From G963704535 sp963704535 (GTDB lineage: Bacteria > Chloroflexota > Chloroflexia > Chloroflexales > Roseiflexaceae), in NCBI GenBank assembly GCA_963704535.1, contig OY969916.1, forward strand, positions 8,060,001 to 8,124,000: a DNA stretch of 64,000 bases. The letters run 5' to 3'. Positions 22,494 through 33,200 of this stretch are shown piece by piece; the stretch's first letter is position 1, and each line of letters opens with the position of its first letter. The position numbers and the translations under genes were made by a program. Below the pieces are notes generated by a model that saw nothing but the letters and a program-made list of their open reading frames with translations, was not told the origin of the DNA and ran no database searches.

Positions 22494-25400
22494 CTACAGG
22501 GGCTGCTCAAGCTCCGCCATAATCTCATCGAGTTCTTGCTGGCTAAAGTCCATAGCCGGGAAATCGGAAGGCGTGTAGCCCTGGGCCTCGGCGGCCAGGC
22601 AGTAGGCGATCAGGGCGCGCACGGCGCTGCCGTAGCGCTCGGCCAGGGCGGCAATGCTCTCGGGATGATGCAGCGCCGCGCTGTAGCTCCAGTCGATCAC
22701 CAGTTGCCCCCCCAACACCATTCCGTTCACCTCCAGCATGTGTGCGCGCCGGTTTGCCGGGCTCGCCGGCGGCCCCACCCCTTCCGGCGCCACTCCGAAC
22801 CCGCGCTCCGCCCCCACCGCTTGATCCAGTTGCCCCAGGTAGTTGAAACCGACCTCGGCCTGCGCGCACCCGGCCAGCTCCACCCGTACCTGCTCATCCG
22901 GGTGCAGGTAGCGCAGCACCCCATACCCCAGCCCACGCCCCGGCAACCCGCGCAGTTGCTCCTTCACGCCCTTCACCTGCGCGCCGAGATCTGCTCCCGC
23001 CACCTGTAGCCAGAGCGGATAGATCGTCGTGAACCAGCCCACCGTCCGCGAGAGGTCCACCTCTGCGAATAGTTCCTCCCGCCCGTGCCCCTCCACGTCC
23101 ACCAGCACCCCCGCGTGCCCGCTCCAGTCCCGGAACGCCTGCCCCAGCGCCGTCAGCAGCACATCGCCGATCTGGACCTGGTAGGACCTGGGCAGCTCCT
23201 GCAATAGCGCGCGCGTCTCCTCGGCGCTGAAGCTGACCCGCACAGTTCGCGTCGTCGCGATGGTGTTGGCCTCTGCCCCTACCGCCATGTCGCGGGGCAG
23301 CGGCTGGGCCTGGGCAGCGACCGCGCGCCAGTAGGGCAGCTCGGCCTGGCAGCGGTCGGTCGGCGCGTAGTCCTGGAGCTGTTCGGCCCATTGCCGGTAC
23401 GAGGTGGTCTTGGGCGGCAGCCGGGGAGCTAGCCCTTCCGCAAGCTGCGAATAGAGCATATGCAGATCCTCCAGCAGGATGCGCCAGGAGACCGCGTCGA
23501 TCAGCAGGTGATGCGCCACCAGCAGCAGCCGGTCGCGCCCTGCCCCGCCGCGCTCGAACAGCGCGACCCGAACCAGCGGGCCGTCGCCCAGGTGCAGGCT
23601 CTGCTGGATGCTGATCGCATGTGCGGTCACGGCGGCGGCTTGCTCGGCATCCGGCAGGGCGCGCAAGTCGATGCGCGTGAATGGCGGTGTCGGGTCGAGG
23701 GCCGCATACTGCTGCTGCCAGCCCTGAGCGGTGGGCTGGAAGCGCAGACGTAGCGCGTCGTGATGCTGAATCAGCAACTGCCAGGCTTGGGCGAGGTGAT
23801 CGGGGTCGAACGCCTGGCGCAGTTCAAGCAGCAGCGTCTGATTCCAATAGTGGGGCGCCGCATGGTCCTGGGCGAAGAACCAGTGCTGGATGGGGGTGAA
23901 TGGGAGCGGGCCGGTGAGCAGGTCCTGGGGCGCCGCCGGAGCGCCGACGTGCGTGGTATGCGAGGCCAGGGCGCCGATGGTGGGATGGTCGAAGATCAGC
24001 TTCGAGGTCAGGTGCAGGCCGGCCTGGTTGGCCCGCGCGACGATCTGCACACTGAGGATGGAGTCACCGCCCAGCTCGAAGAAGTTGTCGTGAATGCCGA
24101 CCTGCTTCAGCGCCAGGACGCTGGCCCAGATCTCGGCCAGCACGCGCATCACATCGTTCTGCGGCGCCACGAACTCCTGAGCAAGCTTGGGCCGCTCCGT
24201 ATCGGGCGGCGGTAGCGCGCGCCGATCCAGCTTCCCATTCGGCGTCAGCGGCATGGCGTCCAGCGTCACAAACGCCGACGGCACCATGTACTCGGGCAAG
24301 CTCTGTTTGAGGAAGGCGCGCACCTCACTTGTCAGTTGTCCGTTGTCCGTTGTCAGTTGCGACTTACCACTGACCACTGACAACTGACTACTGACAATGT
24401 AGGCCACCAGCCGTTTGTGCCCCGGTAGATCTTCGCGCGCCATCACCAGACATTCGCGCACAGCCGGATGCCGGTTGAGCGTCGCTTCGATCTCGGCCAG
24501 TTCGATGCGGAAGCCGCGCACCTTCACCTGATGATCGAGTCGCCCCAGAAACTCGATCGCGCCGTCGGGGAGGTAGCGGGCCAGGTCGCCGGTCCTATAC
24601 AGCCGACCACCGACCACAGACCACAGACCACCGAGCGCCGAAGAGAGCAGTTCTTGGTTCTTGGTTCTCGGTTCTTGGTTCTTTGTTCTTTGTTCTTTGT
24701 TCTCGGTAAAAGGATTGGGCACAAACCGCTCGGCGGTCAGGTCGGGCCGGTTCAGGTAGCCGCGCGCCAGCCCGATCCCGCCGATGTAGATCTCGCCCGG
24801 TACGCCGAGGGGCACCGGGCGCATCTGTGAATCCAGCAGGTAGACCTGGGTATTGGCGATCGGCCGCCCGATCGATGGCGGTTGGCTGCCGGCATTCCAC
24901 GGGCCGAGCGTCGCGCAGACGGTGGCTTCGGTGGGTCCATAGGCGTCGAATACGCGGCGGCCCGGCGCCCAGCGCGCCAGGAGGTCGGCCGAACAGGCTT
25001 CGCCGGCGACGATCAGCGTCTCCAGGGTCGGCAGCTCTTTCACCGGCATGGCCGCCAGTGCCGACGGCGGCAGCGTGACGGTGGTGATGGCGAGCCTGTC
25101 GATCAGCTCCAGCAGGGCCAATCCTGGTAATTCGTCGTTCGGGGCCTCGATAACCAGCGTCGCGCCGGCAACCAGCGCCATGAAGATCTCCGAGACCGAG
25201 GCGTCGAAGCTGGCCGAGGCAAACTGGAGCACACGGCTATCCGGCCGCACGCCGAAGCTGGCGATCTGCGACTGCACCATGTTGCCAAGGCCACGATGGG
25301 CCACCTGAACGCCTTTGGGGCTGCCGGTCGATCCAGAGGTATAGATCACATAGGCCGGGTGATCAGCGTGCGCGGCGCCGGTGGGACACACGGCGGGCTC

Positions 25401-27191
25401 CGCCGCGATCAGCTCCCAATCGAGGTCGAGCGCGACCACGATCACGAAAAACCCTGAGAACGATAGCTCGCTTTGTAACCGCTCCTGCGTGAGCAGCAGT
25501 GGGGTCAGGCTATCCTCCAGCATAAACTCCAGGCGTTGCGGCGGGTAGGTAGGATCAAGCGGCACATACGCCCCACCGGCTTTCAACACCCCCAGCAGCC
25601 CGACTACCAGCTCGATCGAACGCTCGACGCAGACCGCGACACGGGTCTCCGGCCCGACCCCATACTGCTGGAGATAGTGCGCCAGTTGGTTGGCACGCGC
25701 GTCCAGTTCCCGGTAGGTCAGTTGCTGCTCCCCACACACGATCGCAATCGCGTCGGGCGTGTGGGTGGCCTGCGCCTCGAAAAGCTGGTGGATGCACCGG
25801 TCGTCCAGGTAGGGCGTCGCGGTGGCGTTCCACTCGACCAGGAGCTTCTGCCGCTCGGCTGCGCTCAACAGCGGCAGCGCTCCCAGTGGCTGCTCAAGGT
25901 CCAGTAGGAAGCCTTCCAGCGCAACCTGGAGATGACCCAGCATACGGGCGATCGTGTCGGCGTCGAAGCGGGAGCTGTCGTAGCTCAGTTTTAACAGCAG
26001 CTCGCGCCCCGGCACGACCACCAGCGTCATGGGATAGTTGGTTCTGGCGACAAAGCGGGTGTCGCGAACGTTCAGGCGCCCCGGCAGAGCTTGTAGCGCG
26101 GCATCGACCGGGTAGTTTTCAAAGATGATGATGCTCTCGAAGAGTGGTGTTCCGCGCGGCGCATCGCTCCACTTCTGCACCTGCGCCAGCGGGCTGTACT
26201 CGAACTGGCGCACCTCGGCCTGCTTGGCCTGGAGCTGTTTAAGCCAGGGCAGTAAGCGCTCCCGCCCATCAATGCTCACCCGTATCGGCAGCGTATTGAT
26301 GAACAGCCCGATCATCGACTCGATGCCGGCCATGCCGGGCGGCCGGCCTGCGACCGTCGCGCCGAAGACGACATCCGCTTCGCCGCTGTAGCGGTTGAGC
26401 AGCAGCGCCCAGGCGCCCTGCACCAGCGTATTCAACGTCAATTGATGCTGCCGGGCCAGCGCCTGGAGCGCGGCGGTCGTCGCCGTGGAGAGGTTGCAGC
26501 GCTGCTCGGCGTTCGGCGCATGGCCCGCTGCCGCTCCGATCGCCCGATCGACTCTGAACGGCGTGGGAGCCGTAAAGCCCTTAAGCGCAATGCGCCAGAA
26601 CTCCTCGGCCCTGGACAGATCCTGCCGCTGCAACCATTCGATGTAGTCCCCGTAGGGGCGGGCGGCCTCCAAGTGTATGGTCTGGCCGCGAGAGAAGGTG
26701 TCGTATAGCTGAAACACCTCTTGGAAGACCAGGAACTCGGACCACCCATCCAACAGCAGATGATGATGGCTCCAGACGAATTGGTGCTGATCATCCGCTA
26801 GCTGAAACAGCTCCAGTTGCATCAAGGGCGCCTCTGAGAGCGTAAATGCCCGCCGTTGGTTCGTTTCGAGATACGCCTCCAGGCGCCGATCCTGTTCGGC
26901 GCTCGGCAGCCCGCGCCAATCCTGATACGCAATTGCGATCGGAACCTGGCGCTGAACGACCTGCACGGGGGTTTCCAGATCTTCCCACAGGAAACAGGTT
27001 CGCAGGATCGAGTGCCGGTCGATGACCTGCTGCCAGGTGCGCTCGAAGGCCACGCTATCGAGATCGCCGCAGAGCCGGCAGGTGACTTGCACGGTATAGA
27101 CGCCGGCTTCTGGCGCGAGCAGCGTATGAAACAGGAGACCTTGCTGCATCGGAGAGAGCTGATAGATATCTTCGAGGTTGTCGGCTTTCAT
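22494..27191 (-). CDS. NRPS C-A(Tyr-like)-PCP-E
   Basis: C of DCL type (SPMQQGLLFH; HHHLLLDGW near residue 140), consistent with the E domain that ends the previous protein. The A domain (YTSGSTGSPKG near 618) has pocket D-A-S-T-I-A-A-V-C, close to the published Tyr code DASTVAAVCK and the related Phe code, so Tyr or another aromatic residue is predicted. PCP has GGDSIL (near 1042), the form usually paired with E. The E domain is intact: HHLLIDAVSW (near 1227), EGHGREEL, SRTVGWFT. A D-aromatic residue is expected. The gene begins 13 bp after the previous stop. It has arrays at A6-A7 and A8-A9 but none at A2-A3. Confidence 0.9.
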   Translation of the reverse strand: MKADNLEDIYQLSPMQQGLLFHTLLAPEAGVYTVQVTCRLCGDLDSVAFERTWQQVIDRHSILRTCFLWEDLETPVQVVQRQVPIAIAYQDWRGLPSAEQDRRLEAYLETNQRRAFTLSEAPLMQLELFQLADDQHQFVWSHHHLLLDGWSEFLVFQEVFQLYDTFSRGQTIHLEAARPYGDYIEWLQRQDLSRAEEFWRIALKGFTAPTPFRVDRAIGAAAGHAPNAEQRCNLSTATTAALQALARQHQLTLNTLVQGAWALLLNRYSGEADVVFGATVAGRPPGMAGIESMIGLFINTLPIRVSIDGRERLLPWLKQLQAKQAEVRQFEYSPLAQVQKWSDAPRGTPLFESIIIFENYPVDAALQALPGRLNVRDTRFVARTNYPMTLVVVPGRELLLKLSYDSSRFDADTIARMLGHLQVALEGFLLDLEQPLGALPLLSAAERQKLLVEWNATATPYLDDRCIHQLFEAQATHTPDAIAIVCGEQQLTYRELDARANQLAHYLQQYGVGPETRVAVCVERSIELVVGLLGVLKAGGAYVPLDPTYPPQRLEFMLEDSLTPLLLTQERLQSELSFSGFFVIVVALDLDWELIAAEPAVCPTGAAHADHPAYVIYTSGSTGSPKGVQVAHRGLGNMVQSQIASFGVRPDSRVLQFASASFDASVSEIFMALVAGATLVIEAPNDELPGLALLELIDRLAITTVTLPPSALAAMPVKELPTLETLIVAGEACSADLLARWAPGRRVFDAYGPTEATVCATLGPWNAGSQPPSIGRPIANTQVYLLDSQMRPVPLGVPGEIYIGGIGLARGYLNRPDLTAERFVPNPFTENKEQRTKNQEPRTKNQELLSSALGGLWSVVGGRLYRTGDLARYLPDGAIEFLGRLDHQVKVRGFRIELAEIEATLNRHPAVRECLVMAREDLPGHKRLVAYIVSSQLSVVSGKSQLTTDNGQLTSEVRAFLKQSLPEYMVPSAFVTLDAMPLTPNGKLDRRALPPPDTERPKLAQEFVAPQNDVMRVLAEIWASVLALKQVGIHDNFFELGGDSILSVQIVARANQAGLHLTSKLIFDHPTIGALASHTTHVGAPAAPQDLLTGPLPFTPIQHWFFAQDHAAPHYWNQTLLLELRQAFDPDHLAQAWQLLIQHHDALRLRFQPTAQGWQQQYAALDPTPPFTRIDLRALPDAEQAAAVTAHAISIQQSLHLGDGPLVRVALFERGGAGRDRLLLVAHHLLIDAVSWRILLEDLHMLYSQLAEGLAPRLPPKTTSYRQWAEQLQDYAPTDRCQAELPYWRAVAAQAQPLPRDMAVGAEANTIATTRTVRVSFSAEETRALLQELPRSYQVQIGDVLLTALGQAFRDWSGHAGVLVDVEGHGREELFAEVDLSRTVGWFTTIYPLWLQVAGADLGAQVKGVKEQLRGLPGRGLGYGVLRYLHPDEQVRVELAGCAQAEVGFNYLGQLDQAVGAERGFGVAPEGVGPPASPANRRAHMLEVNGMVLGGQLVIDWSYSAALHHPESIAALAERYGSAVRALIAYCLAAEAQGYTPSDFPAMDFSQQELDEIMAELEQPL
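24328..24397. repeat. GTTGTCA/C heptamer hairpin, A8-A9 loop of Tyr-like module
   Basis: TTGTCAGTTGTCCGTTGTCC faces ACCACTGACAACTGAC in inverted order, coding SQLSVVSGKSQLTTDNGQL between YIV and the A9 motif. Confidence 0.88.
24603..24705. repeat. GTTCTTT/GTTCTTG heptamer array, A6-A7 loop of Tyr-like module
   Basis: About seven GTTCTTT/GTTCTTG/GTTCTCG units code ENKEQRTKNQEPRTKNQE; a CCGACCACAGACC repeat precedes them. Confidence 0.88.
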
Positions 27192-27204
27192 CTGGCGCTC
27201 CTTC

Positions 27205-30200
27205 TCACTCGACAGCCTTTGTGGCGGCCTTGCCCATGCGGGCGATCACACGATCCAGATCTTTCTGGCTCAACGGGGTCCTGCGGAAATCAGAAGGCGT
27301 GTATCCACCGACATTCGGGGATTGGCAATGGCGGATGAGCGCGCGCAACGCCTCTACATAACGCTGCGACAATAGCTCAATCGTAGAATGGTGATGCAGC
27401 GCTTCGCTGTAGTTGAAACGGATGTGGAGCTGGCCCTGGAAGACGCTGCCCTCGATGTAGAGCACGGCAAACCGTACACCGTGCGGGCTGGTGAGCGGGC
27501 CGACCGACTCGGCTGCCGGGCCGAACGGGGACTCCTCCACCAGCACCTGGTCCAGTTGCCCCAGGTAGTTGAAGCTCACCTCGGCCTGTGGCGCCGCCGC
27601 GAACTCGGCATCCCGGCAGAGATAGCGCAAGCGGCCGTAGCCTACGCCGCGATTGGGGATGGCCCGTAGCTGCTCCTTGACCGTCTTGAGCGCCGCCCCA
27701 GGCTCGGCATACGCTCCGACATGGAGGAGCACCGGAAAGATCGAGGTAAACCAGCCAACCGTGCGCGACACATCCACATCCTCGAACAGTTGCTCGCGCC
27801 CATGTCCTTCGAGGCTGACCAGCAGCGTCGAACTCCCGGTCCAGGGCGCGAACGCTTGGACCAGCGCGGTCAGCAAGACATCGTTGATCTGCGTGTTGTA
27901 GGTCTCGGGAACCGTGCGTAGCAGGGCCAGCGTCTCCTGGGCATCGAGCGATACGCTGACCTGGCGATTCGAAGCCCAGATGTTGGCCTGCTGCGGGGCC
28001 GAATGATCACGTGGCAAGCGTGGGACGCCCTGCTGGAGTTGTGCAAGCCAGTACTGGCGCTCGCGATCGAGCGCGCCTGCCGGCGTATGCTCCAGCAATC
28101 GCTCGGCCCAGTAGCGATAGGACGTGGTTTTTGGCGGCAACTGGACGCGTTCGCCCGCGGCAAGCTGCTGATAGGCCGCCTGGAGATCCTCCAGGAGAAT
28201 CCGCCACGAGACGCCGTCGATGACAAGATGGTGGGCGATAATTAGGATGCGGCCCGGTTGCGCGGCCCCCAGGTCGAACCAGACCACCCGCAGCACCGGC
28301 CCCTGTTCCAGGTTCAGGCTTACCTGGAAGGACGCCGCCAACTCCTCAAGCGCAGCTCGCTGCTCGGCCACCGGCGTCCCCGACAGATCGACGCGCTCGA
28401 AGGGCGTCGGCCCGTCCACGGCGCCATGAGCCTGTTGCCAACCGGTCGCGTCGGGCACAAAGCGAAGCCGCAGCGCATCGTGATGCACAAGCAGCTCGCC
28501 CACCGCCCTTTCCAGCAGCGCCGGATCGATCGGCCGCCCGGCTTCCAGCATCAGCGCCATGTTCCAGTGGTGCGGAGCAGGGAGCTGCTGCTCGAAGAAC
28601 CAATGCTGGATCGGGGTCAGCGGCGCCGGGCCGACGACCGGCTCCTGATCGGCCCGCACCGCTCGGGCGATCCCTGCGACCGCTGCCAGCTCGTCGATCG
28701 TCTGATGCTGGAACAGATCCTTGGGTGTCAGATGAATGCCGGCCCGATTCGCCCGCGCGATGATCTGGATGCTCAGGATCGAATCGCCGCCCAGCTCGAA
28801 GAAGTTGTCGCGTGTACCGACGCGCTGGATGCCGAGCACCTCCGACCAGATCCTGGCCAACTGTCCCTCGACGTAGCCGCGCGGCGCGACGAATACGGCG
28901 CCGGGCGCCAGGCGATTGCCGTCGGGCTCCGGCAGCGCGCGGCGGTCGATCTTGCCGCTAGGCGTCAGCGGCAGCGCCTCCAGCGTCACGAAGGCGGCCG
29001 GGATCATGTACTCGGGCAGCCGGGTCTTGAGATAGTCCCGCAGCTCTTGAATTGAGAATTGAGAATTGAGAATTGAGAATTGAGCATCAGGCGTCTCACC
29101 GTTTTGTTCTTTATCGGGTACCCTCTGGGTGGTTCTTTGTTCTTGGCCGGGGACGACGTAGGCGACCAGGCGTTTATGCCCGCTGAGATCCTCCCGCACG
29201 ACGGCCACGACATCCTGGATCGCCGGGTGCTGCCCCAGGATCGTTTCGATCTCGCCCAGCTCGATCCGGAAGCCGCGCACCTTCACCTGCTGGTCGACGC
29301 GACCAAGGAATTCGATCGTTCCATCGGGCCGGTAGCGCGCGCGGTCGCCGGTCCTGTACAGCCGGTTGGAGATTGGAGATTGGAGATTGGAGATTGTCGC
29401 ATCTGCGCCGTTTAATCTCCAATCTCTAATCTCTAATCTCCCTTGAGCGAAGGGATTGGGCACAAACCGCTCTGCGGTCAGGTCGGGCCGGCCCTGGTAG
29501 CCGCGCGCCAGGCAGTCGCCGCCGATATACAGCTCGCCGGCAACGCCGATCGGTACCGGGTGCAAAGATCGATCGAGGATGTGGATCTGGGTGTTGGCGA
29601 TCGGTTGCCCGATCGGCGGCAGCGCGGCCCAATCGCGCGGCGGGCCGTCCAGCCGAAAGGCGGTGACGACATGGCTTTCGGAGGGACCGTATTGGTTTTC
29701 TAGGCGGCAGTCGCCCAGTTTCTCGAACAATGCGATGATCGGCCTGGTCGTCTGGAGTTGCTCGCCGGCGGTGATGACCTCACGCAGTCCCTCGGGGATG
29801 ATGTTCTGGGTTGTCGCCACCTCGGCCAGGTGCTGGAGGGCGATGAACGGTAGAAACAGTCGATTCACCCGCTCTTTGGCCAGCAGGCGTAGCAGCGCGG
29901 CCATATCCTGCCGCGTCTCCTCCGCGATCACCAGCAGCGTCCCGCCCGTACACAGCGTCGCGCCGATCTCCTGGAAGGAGACATCGAAGCTGACCGGCGC
30001 GAATTGTAGCGTGATCGAGCCGCTCGCCAGCGCCGAGTTGCGCGCCTGCCAGGCGAGCAGGTTGGCCAGCGGGCCGTGCCGCATCGCCACCCCTTTTGGC
30101 TCGCCGGTTGACCCGGAGGTGTAGATCAGGTAGGCCAGGTTGTCGGCTGTCACCCCATTGTCAGGGTTCGTCGCCGGCTGTCGGGCGATCGTCTCCCACT

Positions 30201-33200
30201 CGGCGATCAGATCGATTACGGTTGGTTGTCCAGAGTTCGCTGGGGGCGTGGTGCTGTAGGCTCTTTCGTCGTTCGCTGGGGGCGTATGCAATACGCCCTT
30301 GCGATCCGTGGTGCTTTGTTCTTCGGTGGTGAGCAGCACCGCGACTTCGGCCTTCTCCAGCATATATTGGAGGCGCTCGTGTGGATACGCCGGGTCGAGC
30401 GGCACGTAGGCTCCACCGGCTTTGAGGATGCCCAGCACGCCCAGGATCAGCTCCGGGGAGCGCTCCATACACAGGCCGACGCACACATCCGGCCCGACGC
30501 CCAGCGCGCGCAGGTGGTGTGCCAGTTGATTGGCGCGCCGGTTCAGCTCCTGGTAGGTCCAGCGGCGTTCCTCATACGCTTCGCTGTTAGAGATTGTCCG
30601 AAAAGGTTGGTTTGTCGCTCCTAGTTCGTGGTGGAAAGGGATTCTTGAGGGGGCTTGCCCCTCAAACTCCCCCTTTTCAGACAGCCTGCTAAAAAAGCGC
30701 ACCGCGACATCGTCGGGCGTGCGGGCGGCCTGGGCCGCGAAGAGCTGGTGGACGTAGCCGGCTTCTGGTTGCGCGACCAAGGTAGCGTTCCACGTCGCCA
30801 GCGTTTGTAGATCCGCAGGGGTCAGGAGCGGCAGAGCGGATATTCGACAGTCGGGGTTCGCGACGATCCCCTCCAGCAGGGTTCGCAGGTGATCAGCCAT
30901 CCGGGCGATCGTCGGCGCGTCGAAGAGATCGGTGTTATATTCGATGAAATCGCCGACGCCTTCGACCTCGCTGGAGATCCGCAGCGACAGATCGCACTGG
31001 GCCGAGCCGGTGTCTACGTCCAGGCGCTGCAGGCGCAAATCAGGCAGATCCAGCGGCGGCATCGGGACGCGGAAGACGAACATGGCCTGAAACAGCGGCG
31101 CGTGGCTGAGTTTGCGTTCCGGCTGTAGCTCGTCGACCAGCCGCTCAAACGGCACATCCTGGTGCTCCTGGGCCGCCAGCACGGTGTCACGAACGCCGGC
31201 CAGCAGCTCGCGAAAGCTGAGTGTGCCGGTGAGCTTGGTGCGTAGCACCAGCGTGTTGACGAAGAAACCGATCAGGTCCTCGGTGTCAGGGCTGCCGCGC
31301 CCGGCAACCGGGGTTCCGACCAGGATATCCTCCTGCCCGGTATAGCGGTAGAGCAAGACCTTGAACGCCGCCAGCAGCAGCATAAAGGGGGTGACGCCGA
31401 TCTCTCGGCTCAGGGCGTGCAGATCGCTGACCAGCTCCCTTGGGAAGACCAGCGGCTGTTGCTTGCCGCGAAAGGACTGCGCCGCCGGCCTTGGGTGATC
31501 GAGCGGCAGCTCCAGCACCGGCAGTTCCCCGGCCAGTTGCTGCTTCCAGTAGCCCATCTGGCGCGCTAAGACGTCACCCTGGAGCCATTCGCGCTGCCAG
31601 GCGGCGTAGTCGATATATTGGATGGGTAACTCCGGCAGGGCGGCGTTGCCGCCGGCTGAGAAGGCGTTGTAGAGCGCCACAAGCTCACGGATCAGCACGC
31701 CTTCGGACCAGCCGTCGAAGATAATATGGTGGAAGACTAGCAGGACGACATGCTCCTGATCGCCCAGCCGCAATAGGCTGGCTCGCCAGAGCGGGCCGTG
31801 CGCCAGGTCGAAGGGCTGCTGGGCCGACTCGGCGATCAAGCGCTGGACCGCGCGCTGCTGCTCGGGCGCGGACAGAGTGCCCAGCTCGACGATCGGGAAC
31901 GTCCGTTGGGCGGGCGCCGCGACGACCAGGACCGGGTGGCCATCGCTGCTGGTGGAGAAGGTTGTGCGCAGCACCTCGTGGCGCCGGGCGATCTCATTGA
32001 GGCTCTGCTCCAGCGCGCTCACGTCGAGCCGGCCCGTGATACTGACGGCGATCGGGATATGATAGGCGACCGCGCCAGGCTCCAATTGGTCGAGGAACCA
32101 CAGCCGCTGCTGCGCGAAGGAGAGCTGCGGTTCGCCAGCCGGCGATCGGCGCGGAATGCTGCGCGGCCGCGTGGCCGGCACCGCCTTTCCGTTCAACTGC
32201 ACAATCGCCATCGCCATGCCCGCGATCGTCGAGCGCTCGAACAGCACATGCAGCGGTAATTCGATCTGGAAAGCGTTGCGTACCTGGGCCATGATCTGGG
32301 TGGCCAGCAGCGAGTGCCCGCCAAGCTCGAAGAAGTTGTCGTGCGCCCCTACTTGCTGGATGCCCAGGCAGCGCTGCCAGACATCGGCGAGGGTTTGTTC
32401 CACGTCGTTGGATGGGGCTACATAGGCGTTTTTCAGCCCAGGCCGCGCATGGGTCGCTGCGATCGGCATAGCCGTTTCGTGCTCCACGCCGAGAGCAACG
32501 CGCGCGCCCACGTCGAGCGGCCCGATCCAATAGCGTTGCCGTTCGAAGGGATAGCTTGGCAGCGGAACGCGCCGCCTGCGCTCGTGGCTGTAGAGCTGCG
32601 GCCAGTCGATCGCGACACCCGCGAGCCACAGCCGCCCGACGGTCTGCTGCAAGAAGGCGACGTCCGAGGAGCGATCGTGCGGGTGCCGCAGCGACGATAG
32701 GACCATGCGCTCGGCTGCCACGTCTGGATGCTGTCGAGCCAGCATGCTCAACGTTCGCCCTGGGCCAACCTCCAGCAGAATCCGATCGGGGTCGGCCGCA
32801 ATCTGCTCTAGCCCTTCGGTAAAGCGAACCGGCTGGCGCAGTTGCCTGGCCCAGTAATTCGGGTCGGTCGCCTGCGCGGGCGTTATCCAGGTGCCGGTGA
32901 GATTGGAAATGTAGGCTATCTGGGGCGGCTGTAGCTCGATCGCCCGCACCTGCTGGGTGAATGGCGCCAGGATCGGCTCCATCATGGGCGAGTGAAAGGC
33001 GTGCGAGGTATGTAAGCGCCGGTGCTCGATCCCGCTTTGCGCCAGCTGATCTTGCAGCTGCTCGATCGCCTCCAGCGCTCCCGACACGACGCAGAGCGAT
33101 GGCGCATTGCTCGCCGCCAGCGAAAGATGTTCGTTCAGCAGCGGGCGAAGCGCATCCTCCGAGAGCGAGATCGCCAGCATGGCGCCGGCCGGCAATGACT

